Positions 1-12,722 of a DNA stretch of 64,000 nucleotides are shown here, in pieces (within the stretch, counting starts at the first letter, position 1; each line of letters starts with the position of its first letter). The stretch is from assembly GCA_964036295.1 (NCBI GenBank), contig OZ038463.1:22555069-22619068 (forward strand). Reading direction: 5' to 3'. The DNA comes from Plumapathes pennacea. Its lineage: Eukaryota > Cnidaria > Anthozoa > Antipatharia > Myriopathidae. The notes beneath the pieces were generated by a model. The model was not told where the DNA came from and did no database searches. It saw only the letters and a program-made list of their open reading frames with translations. A program made the position numbers and the translations under genes.

Positions 1-314
1 AGCCATTTCTTTTTGTTAAAAACATGTTGGTTCAATGTCTTGAACTATTTATTAAATAACCATTACTTTACATTCAAATGATAACTGTTTCGGAAACTTG
101 GCAATTCGATTAACTCAATAACTTCACCACAGGCGTTGAATGTTGTGGCTTACGAAATCAATGTGTGAAAGTAAAAAAAAAATTATGTTGCATATCTTAT
201 CGAACGTCGTCACCATAACATCTCTTGTTCTGTTCAACCAAACTTTTTATACATTTCGATGGAGCTTGTGCAACTGAAACTTGAATCAGCAAGGGAACTT
301 TAGTCGTCATTTTT

Positions 315-1000
315 GTGGAGGATATGGCGACAATGACACTGTCTGAATTCAGAAGTCAAATCATGGAGGACGTACAAGAGCTAGTACCAGAACATTTCAA
401 ATTCATTAACTCTTGGGGAACACCAGTGAGTAGTGTTCAAGAGGAAAAGTTCAGGCTACAGCAAGCCCTCAACGTCACTAAATCGGCTGTGATACTTCGA
501 AAGAGTTCTGAAGTTGTCACGAGTGAAGACGGCAATGCTGAAAGGAAACGGAAAAGGAAGATCGATGCAGCAGCAGAAGGAGCAAGCAACGTGGAGCCCT
601 GCACAAAAATTCCAAGGAGCTCCCAAGGTAAAAAGTACAAGGTACAAGGTACTCTGACTGCGTTTGTGGGTGCTAAGCCGACTCCCGCTGCTCGATATGC
701 ATCTGTACCAGCGAGGAAAGGTGCGTATACCTTTTCAGAGAAGGAGATTATGTCCGCGTCTGGAAAAGAGAAAGAAGGAAATTCTGGAACAAGAAAACGA
801 AGGAGTTTTGTGAGGATGCCAAGTTCCAGCATTTGCAAGGAGAAGAACTGGACAAGCGACTTCATGAGGAATGGAGATTACACAAAGCAGATGAAATGAA
901 AAAGGAACAGTCGGAAATGTCCGAAAAGCTAGAAGAAATTTGGACAAAGTATCCGGAGCTGCGAGTGACATGCGCAAAAGTGGCCCACAAGGGTCATGCC
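315..1000 (+). pseudogene. N-terminal part of a G2E3-like HECT family gene, frameshifted
   Basis: The reading frame opens at an ATG and gives a leucine/valine-rich head of the kind I recall at the N terminus of large anthozoan zinc-ribbon/HECT proteins (TLSEFRSQIMEDVQELVP). A lysine-rich linker follows. At about 770-800 the homologous reading switches frame. The second frame, open from about 791, encodes a charged coiled coil (KKTKEFCEDAKFQ, then EEWRLHKADEMKKEQSEMS) up to about 980, where it runs into the repeat at 1005. The zinc-ribbon and HECT parts of the same family follow from 1385, so this is probably the 5' portion of one gene interrupted by the repeat. Seen: the two frames and the change between them. 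Inferred: family identity and a single ancestral gene. A short unrecognised intron could replace the frameshift. Confidence 0.5.
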
Positions 1001-1004
1001 TGCA

Positions 1005-1345
1005 AATATAAATCATTACTGCAAATTAAAATATTACTGCAAATTAAAATATCTTACTGCAAATTAGAACGTATTACTGCAAATTGAAACATATTCAACT
1101 GCAAATTAAAATGTATGTTGCAGCTTGATTCCTTAAATACCTTGCTGCAATTTTAAATTGTTCGCTGCAAATACATATAAAGAAATGCTACAAGTTACTG
1201 ACTGTCTGGCTGCAAATTAAAATAACCTAGATGTAAAAACGTAAAGTGTTTGCTACAGGAAACAAAGACTGTTGAGCAATATTAAAATAAAATTTGCTGC
1301 AACTTTAAACACTGTGTTGCTGCAAATTTAAAATGGAAAGTCATG
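1005..1345. repeat. Degenerate tandem repeat, core CTGCAAATTAAAAT
   Basis: The motif CTGCAAATTAAAAT or a close variant recurs about ten times with irregular spacing of roughly 17-60 bp. It has no coding potential of its own and separates the coiled-coil part of the upstream gene from the zinc-ribbon part downstream. Its right end overlaps the left arm of the inverted repeat that starts at 1248. Confidence 0.65.
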
Positions 1346-1384
1346 CGTGCGCATGATACGGATAAGGAACTGGTGTGAGTCATG
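1248..1384 (+). repeat. Left arm of a ~137-bp inverted repeat
   Basis: This stretch, starting GTTTGCTACAGGAAAC and ending GGAACTGGTGTGAGTCATG, is almost the reverse complement of 4768-4907. By eye there are about a dozen mismatches or short indels over 137 bp. The two arms enclose 3.4 kb holding a HECT gene remnant on the plus strand and a transposase remnant on the minus strand. I see no clear target-site duplication outside the arms. Confidence 0.8.
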
Positions 1385-4112
<2,728 letters not shown>

Positions 4113-4344
4113 CAGCCAATTTCTCAAAAGAGTTTGAGAGAGAAAAAAGTGGGCATTATGAGAAAACTGCGTCAACTAAGAACACCTGTTTAGTGTTGCC
4201 AAGCTGAGAAAAATAATCCCCTCGGTAAAGCTGCTACTCGTTTTATTTTTAAATATCAAAGATAATTGTGAATTACAACTCGCTATATCTGTACCAAGTA
4301 TCACGTAAAACCACGGTATTACCAATACAATTACTGTATACTCG

Positions 4345-4742
4345 CCATCCACGTGCCAACAAAAGTTCGGACCGCGACTCACATACCGCCTCCGTGAGAG
4401 CCTGCGCCTCCTCTGCTGAACTCCCACTGGGTCAACTTCTTGTAAAATTGTAGCAACCAAATGTCGGGGTATGTGAATTTGATGTACTAATCTCAAAGAA
4501 TGCCACACTGCCCTGCATCCTTGTGACTCACCAGAACCACGAACTTAATTTCTTATAACATCTCGTAACTGATCAACATTCACATCGTTTCCTCTTCTTT
4601 TCAACCCATAATCTCGTAGCCTGCGCTTCAGAGTACTTAAAATTATTTCAAATCCATGGTAGTCAGCCAAGAATTGTCGGATAACTTCATTTTCATACCC
4701 AAGGTTAACATAGTGTTGTATTATCTCTCGCTCGTCCTCCAT
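4345..4742 (-). pseudogene. N-terminal part of an integrase-type (rve/DDE) transposase
   Basis: Read on the minus strand from an ATG at 4742, the frame gives a helix-turn-helix head (LADYHGFEIILSTLKRRLRD) of the kind found in eukaryotic proteins annotated 'integrase core domain' (IS3EU-like in my recollection). After an in-frame TAA near 4547 the same frame continues with VWHSLRLVHQIHIPRHLV and then GPNFCWHVDG, which carries the first catalytic aspartate. Homology stops just after that residue, so the rest of the DDE domain is missing. The piece lies between the 3' end of the plus-strand HECT remnant and the right arm of the inverted repeat. Seen: one nonsense codon and truncation. Superfamily name is from memory. 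Confidence 0.6.
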
Positions 4743-4761
4743 CTTGCCAGCTTTGAGCAGG

Positions 4762-5590
4762 CTAGGTCACGACTCGCACCAGTTCCTTATCCGTACCATG
4801 TGCATGCACGACTTTCCGTTTTAAATTTGCAGCAACACGGTGTTTAAAAGTTGCAGCAAATTTTATTTTAATATTGCTCAACAGTCTTTTTGTTTCCTGT
4901 AGCAAACGGTAGGACTGGCCTACTAGATGTTCGAGTTTTGTTACTAAGAGCCGATTGTCTTGAGAACTGGACTTAAGAACCGTTTGATCGAGTTTGTGTG
5001 GGTAGCCTCTTAGGTGGAGGCGAGATTCAAATTCCCGTTTGAGTTTTTCGAATGGTTCCTTAACAGAGTTGGTTCTGAGTATACGTAAAGCTTCTCCTTT
5101 AATAAAACCCTTTTTGACGCTAAAAGGGTGGCAGGATGAGAAGTGTGTATACTGGAAGGTCTCTGTTGGCTTAAAAAACGTTTGAACATCTAAAACGTTT
5201 GTTGTGGGGAAGCGGGGGTCTTTGTATACTTTAGTGTCGAGAAATACAATTTCGGAAGATGACTTTTCACAAGTGAATTTGTTTGTGGGGTGAAATGAGT
5301 TAGCGAAATCGACAAAGCTGTCAACTTGTGCTTCTGGTGTAGTCCACACAGAGAAAAAGTCATCAATGAATCTTTTCCAGATAATGGGTTTGATTGGACT
5401 GGCTGAGAATAGCTTTGTCTCAATGTCGGCCATAAAGATAACCGAAAAATCCACAGCCATCTTGGTACCCATTGCTATACCGTGGGTCTGCAGATAATGT
5501 TTGTCGTTGAATTTGAAGGAGTTTTCTTCTAAAATAAGTCGCATGAGTTCCCTAAGATCTGCTGTAGGGATAGGTAGTGCGGACTTGTAG
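4762..5590 (-). pseudogene. Penelope-like element reverse transcriptase, 3' fragment
   Basis: Penelope-like retroelements copy RNA into DNA at target ends or nicks. On the minus strand an uninterrupted frame runs from about 5590 to 4762. It contains the RT finger/palm motifs HYLQTHGIAMGTKMA (motif B), RFIDDFFSVW (the catalytic Asp pair) and EIVFLDTKVY (motif D). The thumb-side signature KPTETFQYTHFSSCHP and SVKKGFIKGEALRI follows. These are diagnostic of PLE reverse transcriptases as I know them. The upstream RT motifs are missing because the frame begins next to a 15-bp minisatellite. The usual C-terminal GIY-YIG endonuclease is also missing, since the frame runs into the inverted-repeat arm at 4907. 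It is a truncated, presumably dead copy. Confidence 0.8.
4768..4907 (-). repeat. Right arm of the inverted repeat
   Basis: This is the reverse complement of 1248-1384. On the minus strand it is read through in frame by the Penelope-like ORF, so the last 47 or so codons of that ORF are repeat sequence and not native reverse transcriptase. Confidence 0.8.
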
Positions 5591-5604
5591 TGGTCTTCGT
5601 AATA

Positions 5605-5844
5605 GCGGCTTAAAACGACATCTCTTAAATCGCCACTGCTTAATTCATCACTGCTTAAAACGCCACTGCTTAAATTGCCATCTCTTAAATCGCCACTGCT
5701 TAAAACGACATCTCTTGAATCGCCACTGCTTAAATTGCTATCTCTTAAAACGCCATTGCTTAATCACTGCTTAAATGCCACTGCTTAAAACGCCAAATCT
5801 TAAAATGCCACTGCTTGAATCGCCACTTCTTAAATCGCTATCCC
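5605..5844 (-). repeat. 15-bp minisatellite, minus orientation
   Basis: About 16 units alternate between CTTAAATCGCCACTG and CTTAAAACGCCATCT-type variants. They are the reverse complement of the units at 15835-16560. The array sits just 5' of the truncated Penelope-like ORF. Confidence 0.85.
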
Positions 5845-5848
5845 TTAA

Positions 5849-6065
5849 AGCTGGTGTTACACTGGTCGATTCGAACAACGATTTGCTCCAAATCCACACA
5901 ACGGCATTGCAAGTTTTTGAATCGCTTTCAAAAACTTGCAACGCGTTGCAGCAATGCAAACATCCCAAAAAATTGTTCGCAATGGGGTGTTACACCTCAA
6001 CGATTTTTAGCGCAACATCGCATCGTTGCAAATTGTCGTTGCAAATCGACCAGTGTAACACCACC
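5849..6065. mobile_element. 217-bp MITE with TTAA target duplication
   Basis: The ends are matching inverted repeats: TGGTGTTACACTGGTCGAT on the left and ATCGACCAGTGTAACACCA on the right. They are flanked by TTAA at 5845-5848 and 6066-6069. There is no ORF of note. The interior has many short AT/GC inversions such as TTGCAACG/CGTTGCA. The TTAA site points to a piggyBac- or Kolobok-type transposase acting in trans; which one is not decided by the sequence. Confidence 0.85.
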
Positions 6066-6419
6066 TTAAAACCACTCGGAAACCACTAAAAGCTGAACTC
6101 ATTGGAATAATCAAGGACATGATAAAAGAGTGCAGCTGCTCATCGACGATAATGTCATAGACGGACATAGTTTTCGTCATGAAAGTTCTCCATATATATT
6201 TCACTATTTTATTTTCTAAGGCTATCGCTGATTTCGGTGCTGTGTTCCTAACCCAAACCCACAAAACAAGTCACAAACATTAATTTTTGTGTAGATAAAG
6301 ATCCGATAAACTCAAACATAAAATGAGCGAAATCAAACATGCAATGCGGTTACGTCCGCCATTTTGGCGCCGTTCAGTTAGCTCATTTCAGACCAGGTAA
6401 CCGGTGAAACTGAATGGGT

Positions 6420-6686
6420 CAATAGACCATTTTCTCAAGGTTGCGCGTGCATCCGTGTTTGACGGGCCAAGACTTTCAAATCCAACGTTCAACTTTTTTT
6501 CATGGTCGACTGTGTGTTCGACCTTGATGCTTCATGTTCACTCTTATTCGAGTAGGACGGTTATCTTGAGTCTTCAAGCCGTTTTTTACAACAATCACGC
6601 GTGAGTGCTCGCTAAACAATTTTCATATCAAAGTTGTGGCCCGTCAAGCTTGGATGCGCGCGGAATCTTGAGACAATGGCCTATTG
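6420..6686. mobile_element. ~267-bp MITE with ~63-bp terminal inverted repeats
   Basis: The left end begins CAATAGACCATTTTCTCAAG, and the right end (6624-6686) is its reverse complement with a few mismatches (CTTGAGACAATGGCCTATTG). Both arms contain the block TTGACGGGCCA. I could not fix a target duplication. The element has no coding capacity. Confidence 0.75.
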
Positions 6687-8674
6687 TTGGATCATCAGAA
6701 AAGAAACTCCCCTGACGCTTCCAGTTGAACTGGTCACTGCGGTGTTTAATTGAGCTGTCAGTTACCTACGAAACTGCATTTGGGACGGTATCTTGTGTTG
6801 CAGTTATCACGCATGTTTTCTTTTGAGAGTCGCGTTGCGATAGTTATGGCCAAAACTGTTACATGTACCCATTGGGTGTCTACTTTAAGCATTTTAGTGT
6901 AGCCGGCCTTGGACTGCGGCCGAAGCTAGACCCAATGGATAAACGCCGCATTTTCATACCAAAGTTAAGACCTCGTCCAGACGAATGCGTTTTCCATACG
7001 CAAACTATTTGTTGCGTTTTTCATCTCTCGTGACGTCAAGGATATGCTTGCATTATCAAATTCACCATGTGATCTCGGTTGCTTTCCAGCATCGAAATTG
7101 TGTTGGTTTGGACGGGCAAAACAAATTAAAAACGATCGCATGCGTAATACCTTCATTCCGCTTTTAGTGAAATGGAAAACTAAACTTTTGAAAACGTGGC
7201 TTAGCAGTGACTTTATTGATTGGCATGTCAAAGCATATCGTGCAGCATGAAAGTTTTATGGAAGTTCTATTCTGCGAATTTGCTTTTTTGCATATTGCGG
7301 GATTTGGGATGACTTCTCTGTCTGTGAGTATTATTTTTGTGGTTTGCGGGATCTTTTTTCTGCGGATCGCGGGAAAATCGCAAATATTAGACCCCGCAAA
7401 ATGTTCGTGTTACACAGTAACTGTTAACATATAACTAAAATACCGCGATTTCAAACGTCTTCGTTTATATACGCGATTTATTCAATACTCCAGTCGGACG
7501 TGAATCAAATTTGACTCAGACCGAGGTGGTCACGCTATAGCTGCCCGCGCCGGCAGAAGGAAAAAAAATACACCTACACCAATTATCAACACGAATTCAA
7601 CTAAAATTGCACATTTATGTGTTTCAAAGTCTATGAAGGTTGCCTTCCTTTCTGATATCTTCTTGTCTTGAACCTTACTTGTTGACAGCTTGACGTGGAT
7701 TATATTTCACTGCCAAAGTGTGGAGATGATACGGCCAAATCGATTACACACTCAATCTAAGTGACTGCAAAACATGAATTGCCATGTCCACACTGTGATG
7801 TGCAAAGAATATTTTTAAAAATGGGAGCAATGATGTTAACAATGCTGTTAGCCACCCACGTCAACAGAAGAACTACAAAAAAGCTCCTTTGTCAGCTTGT
7901 GTGGTTAACACGAATGACGAACACAAATTCAACTAAAATTTCGCAATTCCGTAATCGATTGAACTCCCTGAAGTTTACTTGTCCTTTTCGGGCTCCATGA
8001 GGTATGAAGCAAGTTTTTGTTTTCAATTATTTAGGTTTTCCTTCCTCCGCGGTATGTACGGCTTTTGTGTGCAATTTGTGAGTTTAGAGAAAATTGTTCG
8101 ACCAATATTTACAGGAAAACCGTTACAGACAAGTTTTGTTTTCACAACCCTGCAGAGTAAGGTTCAGACTTTACTGTGGTGTTACTGTCATCGTGTAGTT
8201 TTGCCTGCAATTTGAGAAAAGTGGTCTTCAAAATTACCACTTTTCAGGTTGTCGCGCGAGCGTCTTTACATGGGGTTGATTAGCGCTATGGTGTGAAAAT
8301 ACCTTGAAGGAATATTGCTTGAAATTCCTAAAAAGCAAACTATAGTAGCATATCTTGGCTGCTTTGCTAAAATTATGGTCATAAATGTATTCGCTACTTT
8401 GAACCAGTCGCTTAAAAAGTATCAAAACACGAGGTCAAATTTCAGTCTCACGCGAGTGAACATCAGCCAAATTAATTTTTCGTCCAGCCGAAATCAGTTT
8501 AAAACTGAGAACCAAAATAATTATGCTTTTATTACTTTGGCATGAAGTACTTTCACCACACAAAAAATTAGGCGATTTTATTTTTCAATCTGACCAGACC
8601 GGACCGCTTTTACAGAGACAGCCTCTTAAAAATTTGAGTCCTGAAACCCCGACTAAGTATTATCCTTGTTGCAG
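6687..8674. other. Stretch without a recognisable gene
   Basis: I see no protein family or RNA gene here. A short inverted pair CCATTGGGT...ACCCAATGG lies at about 6870-6945. A 9-bp stem hairpin (GAAAAGTGG...CCACTTTTC) lies at about 8216-8248. ORFs are short and lack codon structure. The right part may be non-coding sequence of the Merlin element that follows, but no terminal repeats were found. Confidence 0.5.
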
Positions 8675-9663
8675 GAGATGCACCGGATGCCGCTGTAAAA
8701 AATCATTATGGACCGGAAGTTTTTTCAATGAGTTCCCTCAAACTTTGCTGGGAAAACTGCTCCTTGCGATATACCTTTGGAGTATGTGCTCACTGCGTAG
8801 GACTGCAGCCACAATGTTGTCCTTGACCAAGAACAGTGTTGGTGATGTCTACGCTCTGCTAAGACACTACTGTGGCAGAGACCTGGAAGACAGGCCAGTA
8901 GTTCCATTTGGCGGACGAACATTCGTTGTGAAGTGTGACGAAAGTCAATTTAAGCACAAGTCGAAGGTAAACCGATAGCATGTCGAAGTATTATTGTGAT
9001 TGTTCCGGTTGACTTAGTTCTATGTAAAACATGATTTGTGTTTGCTATACTATTTTCAAATAGCAAATCTAAGTCTATATTCACGCAAAAAAGAATTGTA
9101 TCGTACTCAGAGAGATCAAAGATGCTTGGCAAATGTTTACTTTTCTGAGGCAGATTCACGTGTTATTTATAATCCAAAATATGCTTAAAGCTGTCCAGTT
9201 ACATTCTTACGCCTTTTTATTCATTTTTTTTTTTACGATTCCAGTACCAGAGAGGACGACGGGCATGGAATGGCCGTTGGGTTTTTGAAGTGATATGCAC
9301 TGAGCATACTCCATGCCGGGGCCATTACCAAGTGGTGGAAAGGAGGGACAGGCAAACCTTGTCTGCAATTCTACAACGAGTTCTTCTGCCCAGCTCGGAA
9401 GTGCACACGGAAGACTGGGGTGCCTACAGAAACCTCAAACTTCAGGTACCCAACGTACAAGTGCATCAAACTATCATTCATCAACACAATTTCGTGGACC
9501 CAGTGACAGGCATCCACACGCAAGAGGTCGAGTCAGCGTGGAATAGACTAAAGTACCATGTTAAAAGGGAGTGAGGTGTCAGGGCCGCCGACCTTCAGGA
9601 TTTTCTGAACGAGAACATGTGGAGAGATTGGAGAGGCCTTGGCAATGATTTTGACATTTTAGT
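8675..9663 (+). pseudogene. Merlin / IS1595 (ISXO2-like) transposase, dead copy
   Basis: Merlin transposases are DDE enzymes related to bacterial IS1016/IS1595. Exon 8675-8966 (after acceptor TTGCAG) holds CTGCRCKKSLWTGSFF, a zinc-type segment, and VVKCDESQFKHKSK with the first catalytic Asp. It ends at donor GTAAAC. After an intron, exon 9243-9663 continues YQRGRRAWNGRWVFEV. It carries SSEVHTEDWGAY (second Asp) and then HNFVDPVTGIHTQEVESAW with the catalytic Glu. An in-frame TGA at 9572 interrupts homology that goes on with AADLQDFLNENMWRDWRG. All three catalytic residues are visible, so only the stop and a missing N terminus mark it as broken. I did not find terminal inverted repeats or the 8-9-bp duplication typical of Merlin. 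Confidence 0.8.
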
Positions 9664-10309
9664 AATTATTTCTCATTATTATCTACGAAGAGCTTGCAAT
9701 ATTACAATTCTACCCTTTCAGCTTATTTTGGCGCCAACAACAAATCAATGAATATTGTTGAAGCACCAGTTAACGCTGTAATGATTGAAATCCCTCCCAG
9801 TAAATATTTGTGATTAAATCCAATCGGATTAAACTATTTAGGCCCAGTGCACAGTACGTAATTAGTTAAAAAGACCTTCCTTTCTTTTACGATTTCTTTT
9901 CTTAATATAAAAGAACTTGCAAGAACTTGCATCGACTTACGTCTCGTTTGGCTACTCTTTTTCAAGTCGATGCAAGGTTACTGTCATATCAAACTTGCGT
10001 CGACTAGCGTCTCCCCCTCCCCCCGCATGCGTAAAGTAACCCACTTTCAAATGTCGAACTGAAATTCATCATTAAGCCCTTCACTCCCAATAGTGATCCA
10101 CCACGATTTTATCCTTCAGCTTCCCAACAGATTCGGGCGTGGAGACTGTTGGATTTTACACACACCGAGGAAGCGAAAATTTAATAAATTTCCACTGGTT
10201 TGGCGTGGTGTGGACTCTTATTTACCACGATTTACGTCATCACATGGTCAAAATGTTGTGGACTCACGAGGCGCTTCGCCGAGAGCGAGAAACTAGTGTG
10301 TTGTGGTAA

Positions 10310-10916
10310 AAACTAAGATTTGCGCACTTTTGTTTCAACTCCAATTTCCCCAATTTTTTATTAGACCCCAGGATATGGAATCCCTTGATGGTATTTATTC
10401 ATTTTTGATTTTGTCTGATCAAGCAAGAAAGTTCAAGAAACTAAGGATTTCGCACTCTTGGTTGAATCCCCGATTCCGCACTTTTAATTCAACCCCTAGA
10501 TATGAAATCCCTCGAGGGTATTAATTCATTTTTGTTCTTGTCTTAAAAATCGAGTAAGTTTGAGAAACTAAGTATTCTGCCTTTTGTTTGAACTCCAGTT
10601 CCGCACTCTCAACTTAACCCCGAGATACGAATTAAACCCGAAGAACTTAGATAAAGAACAGATTCTGCACTCTTGATTCAACCCCGGAATCAGAAATCCT
10701 TCAATGGTCTTTATTTAGCTTTGCACTTGTCCGACAAGCCGAGGAAGTCTGAGAAACTAAGAATATCGCACTCTCGTTTGAACCTCCAATTCTGCACTCT
10801 CGACTCAGCTCCGAGGAATGAAAAGCCAAGGTAGTTTGATAAACTACAAATTCCGCATACCCCCGACAATTCCGCTCTCTTGATTCAAGCACGAGATATG
10901 AAGTCCTTCCGTCCTG
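10310..10916. repeat. Degenerate ~128-bp tandem repeat, block 1
   Basis: Phrases such as GATTCCGCACTCT, GATATGAAATCCC and GAAACTAAG recur about every 128 bp in decayed form. Block 2 of the same repeat lies at 11480-12060, on the other side of the rRNA fragment. No coding function is seen. Confidence 0.7.
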
Positions 10917-11171
10917 CTGTCTATAGCAACCAACACCTTTTGTGGGGTCTGATGAGCATCAACTTTGGCACCTTAACTCTGCATTCGGTTCATCCCACAT
11001 CGCCAGTTCTGCTTACCAAAAATGGCCCACTAGAAACTCGCATTCAATGTCCGGCTTCAATTGAGCAAGTCGGACTTCTTACAAATTTAAAGTTTGAGAA
11101 TAGGTTAAGGTTGTTTTAACCCTAAGACCTCTAATCATTTGCTTTACCTGATAAAACTGCACTGAGCTCCT

Positions 11172-11211
<40 letters not shown>

Positions 11212-11458
11212 CAGTTCGATTAGTCTTTCGCCCCTATACCCAAATTTGACGATCAATTTGCACGTCAGAATCGCTACGAGCCTCCACCAGAGTTTCCTCT
11301 GGTTTCACCCTATTCAAGCATAGTTCACCATCTTTCGGGTCCCAGCAAATGTGCTCTTACTCAAACCTTCCTAAGAGTAGAATAGGTCGGTCAATGATGT
11401 GCTACCCCGGTAAGGGGAGGTTCTCACCTCGACGGCCGAAGCCGCCTTCAACATTGGA
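10917..11458 (-). rRNA. 28S rRNA fragment (pseudogene), antisense
   Basis: About 540 bp read as the reverse complement of conserved large-subunit rRNA. Recognisable minus-sense blocks, as they appear on the plus strand, are GGGGTCTGATGAGC, CGGTTCATCCCACA, GGTTTCACCCTATTCA and CACCATCTTTCGGGTCCCA. Several bases differ from the near-universal core and both ends stop abruptly. With no 18S or 5.8S nearby, I take it as a dead fragment and not part of an rDNA unit. It splits the ~128-bp tandem repeat, which suggests insertion or capture. Confidence 0.85.
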
Positions 11459-11479
11459 GACTTTTGAAAACAATTTTTG

Positions 11480-12060
11480 AGTGAAAATTTTATTTTTTGA
11501 CGCTAGTCGATCAGAATCGGGCGTTGAGACTGTTGGATTTTACACTTGCCCAAAAAGCCGAGGAAGTTCGATAAAATACTATGATTTGCGCACTTTTGTT
11601 TTAACTCCGATTTCCCCAACTTTTTTTTCGACCCCTAGATATGAAATCCCTATTATTAATTCATTTTTGTTCTTGTCTTAAAAATTGATTAAGTTTGAGA
11701 AACTAAGTATTCTGCCTCTTGTTTGAATCCAGTTCCGCACTCTCAACTCAACCCCGAGATATGAAACCCGAAGAAGTTAGATAAACTACATTATTAGTGT
11801 GCACTATTGATTCAACCCCGAAATCTGAAATCCCATGGTCTTCATCCAGTTTTGCACTTGTCCGACGAGCCGAGGAAGTCTGAGAAGCTAAGAAGATCGC
11901 ATTCTTGTTTGAATCCCCCCAATTCTGCACTCTTGATCCATCCTCGAGCCATGAAATTTCCTGATTGAATTTATATAGTTTTGTTCTGATAAACTGAGGA
12001 AGTTCGCGAAACTAAGATTTCCGAACTCTTGTTTTTGAACCCCGAATTCCGCATGCATAA
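11480..12060. repeat. Degenerate ~128-bp tandem repeat, block 2
   Basis: This block repeats that of 10310-10916 and starts with nearly the same lead-in that precedes block 1 (CGGGCGT.GAGACTGTTGG at about 10135 and 11518). That indicates a larger duplication with the rRNA piece between the copies. Confidence 0.65.
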
Positions 12061-12722
12061 ACAGAGTAAGTCTGAGTAAATATGGCCCCATTTGCATGGA
12101 GAAAAGTTGTCCCACTTGAGAAAACTTCACAGAGCATTTCATGGAAAAATGGGTAAGTCTGGTCAACTGGCCCTCTAGGTTTGGAGACTTTAGTATCACC
12201 CTATCTAATAAATCAATTAATCCTAGTTACAAAGATGGAATAAGTTATAAAGGGAAAAAAAGTTATTTTTTTGCAAAATATAACCACAGGTCAGCCCAAC
12301 TTAACTCTCACGCTCAGAATCCAGATCCTCTCAAGCTTTTCAGAATATAATGTATGGGTGATGTTGAGAGAACTGATAGTTTAATCGGTTGTCATCTAAG
12401 CAAGGTATTGAAAGCCAAGTTCTCCTTGCAGTATAATCTATCTATCGGGAGACATTAAAGGAGAAAATTGAAGTTTATCACTTTTTGGGAGTGAAAGGGT
12501 TAATAAGATTCATGGTTTCCAATGTTGAAATTCACAATCACTTTGATCTCGGTTCCACGGGTTCCCGGATGTATCAAGGCCTGCACCACAATAGCGTTCC
12601 CTGTGGAGATTCTGTGAGGTCGTCTGGTGAGTGTCATAAATTGTCATAAAACAATGAAGTCAGGAAACGTTGACGTATTACAGCATATGCCAGAAAGCAT
12701 ACGGCAGTCTTGCGGATTCAAC

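Larger units (their letters stand above)
10076..12499. mobile_element. TTAA-flanked piggyBac-like non-autonomous element, 2.4 kb
   Basis: The left end GCCCTTCACTCCCAA and the right end TTGGGAGTGAAAGGG are inverted repeats. They are flanked by TTAA at 10072-10075 and 12500-12503, as for piggyBac-type elements (CCY... ends, TTAA duplication). Related ends occur at 31331-31542, and probable partial copies lie at about 35700-35820 and 49843-49990. The interior has no transposase. It holds degenerate ~128-bp tandem repeats and an antisense 28S rRNA fragment. Two separate MITEs at the two ends could mimic one large element, so the single-element reading is an inference. Confidence 0.6.

Noticed and set aside
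6340..6400. Promoter with a YY1-like CCGCCATTTTGG motif
   Set aside because: No gene follows on either strand within a sensible distance; the adjacent DNA is a MITE.
10880..11119. 79-codon plus-strand ORF
   Set aside because: It lies within the antisense 28S rRNA fragment and is conserved for that reason only.
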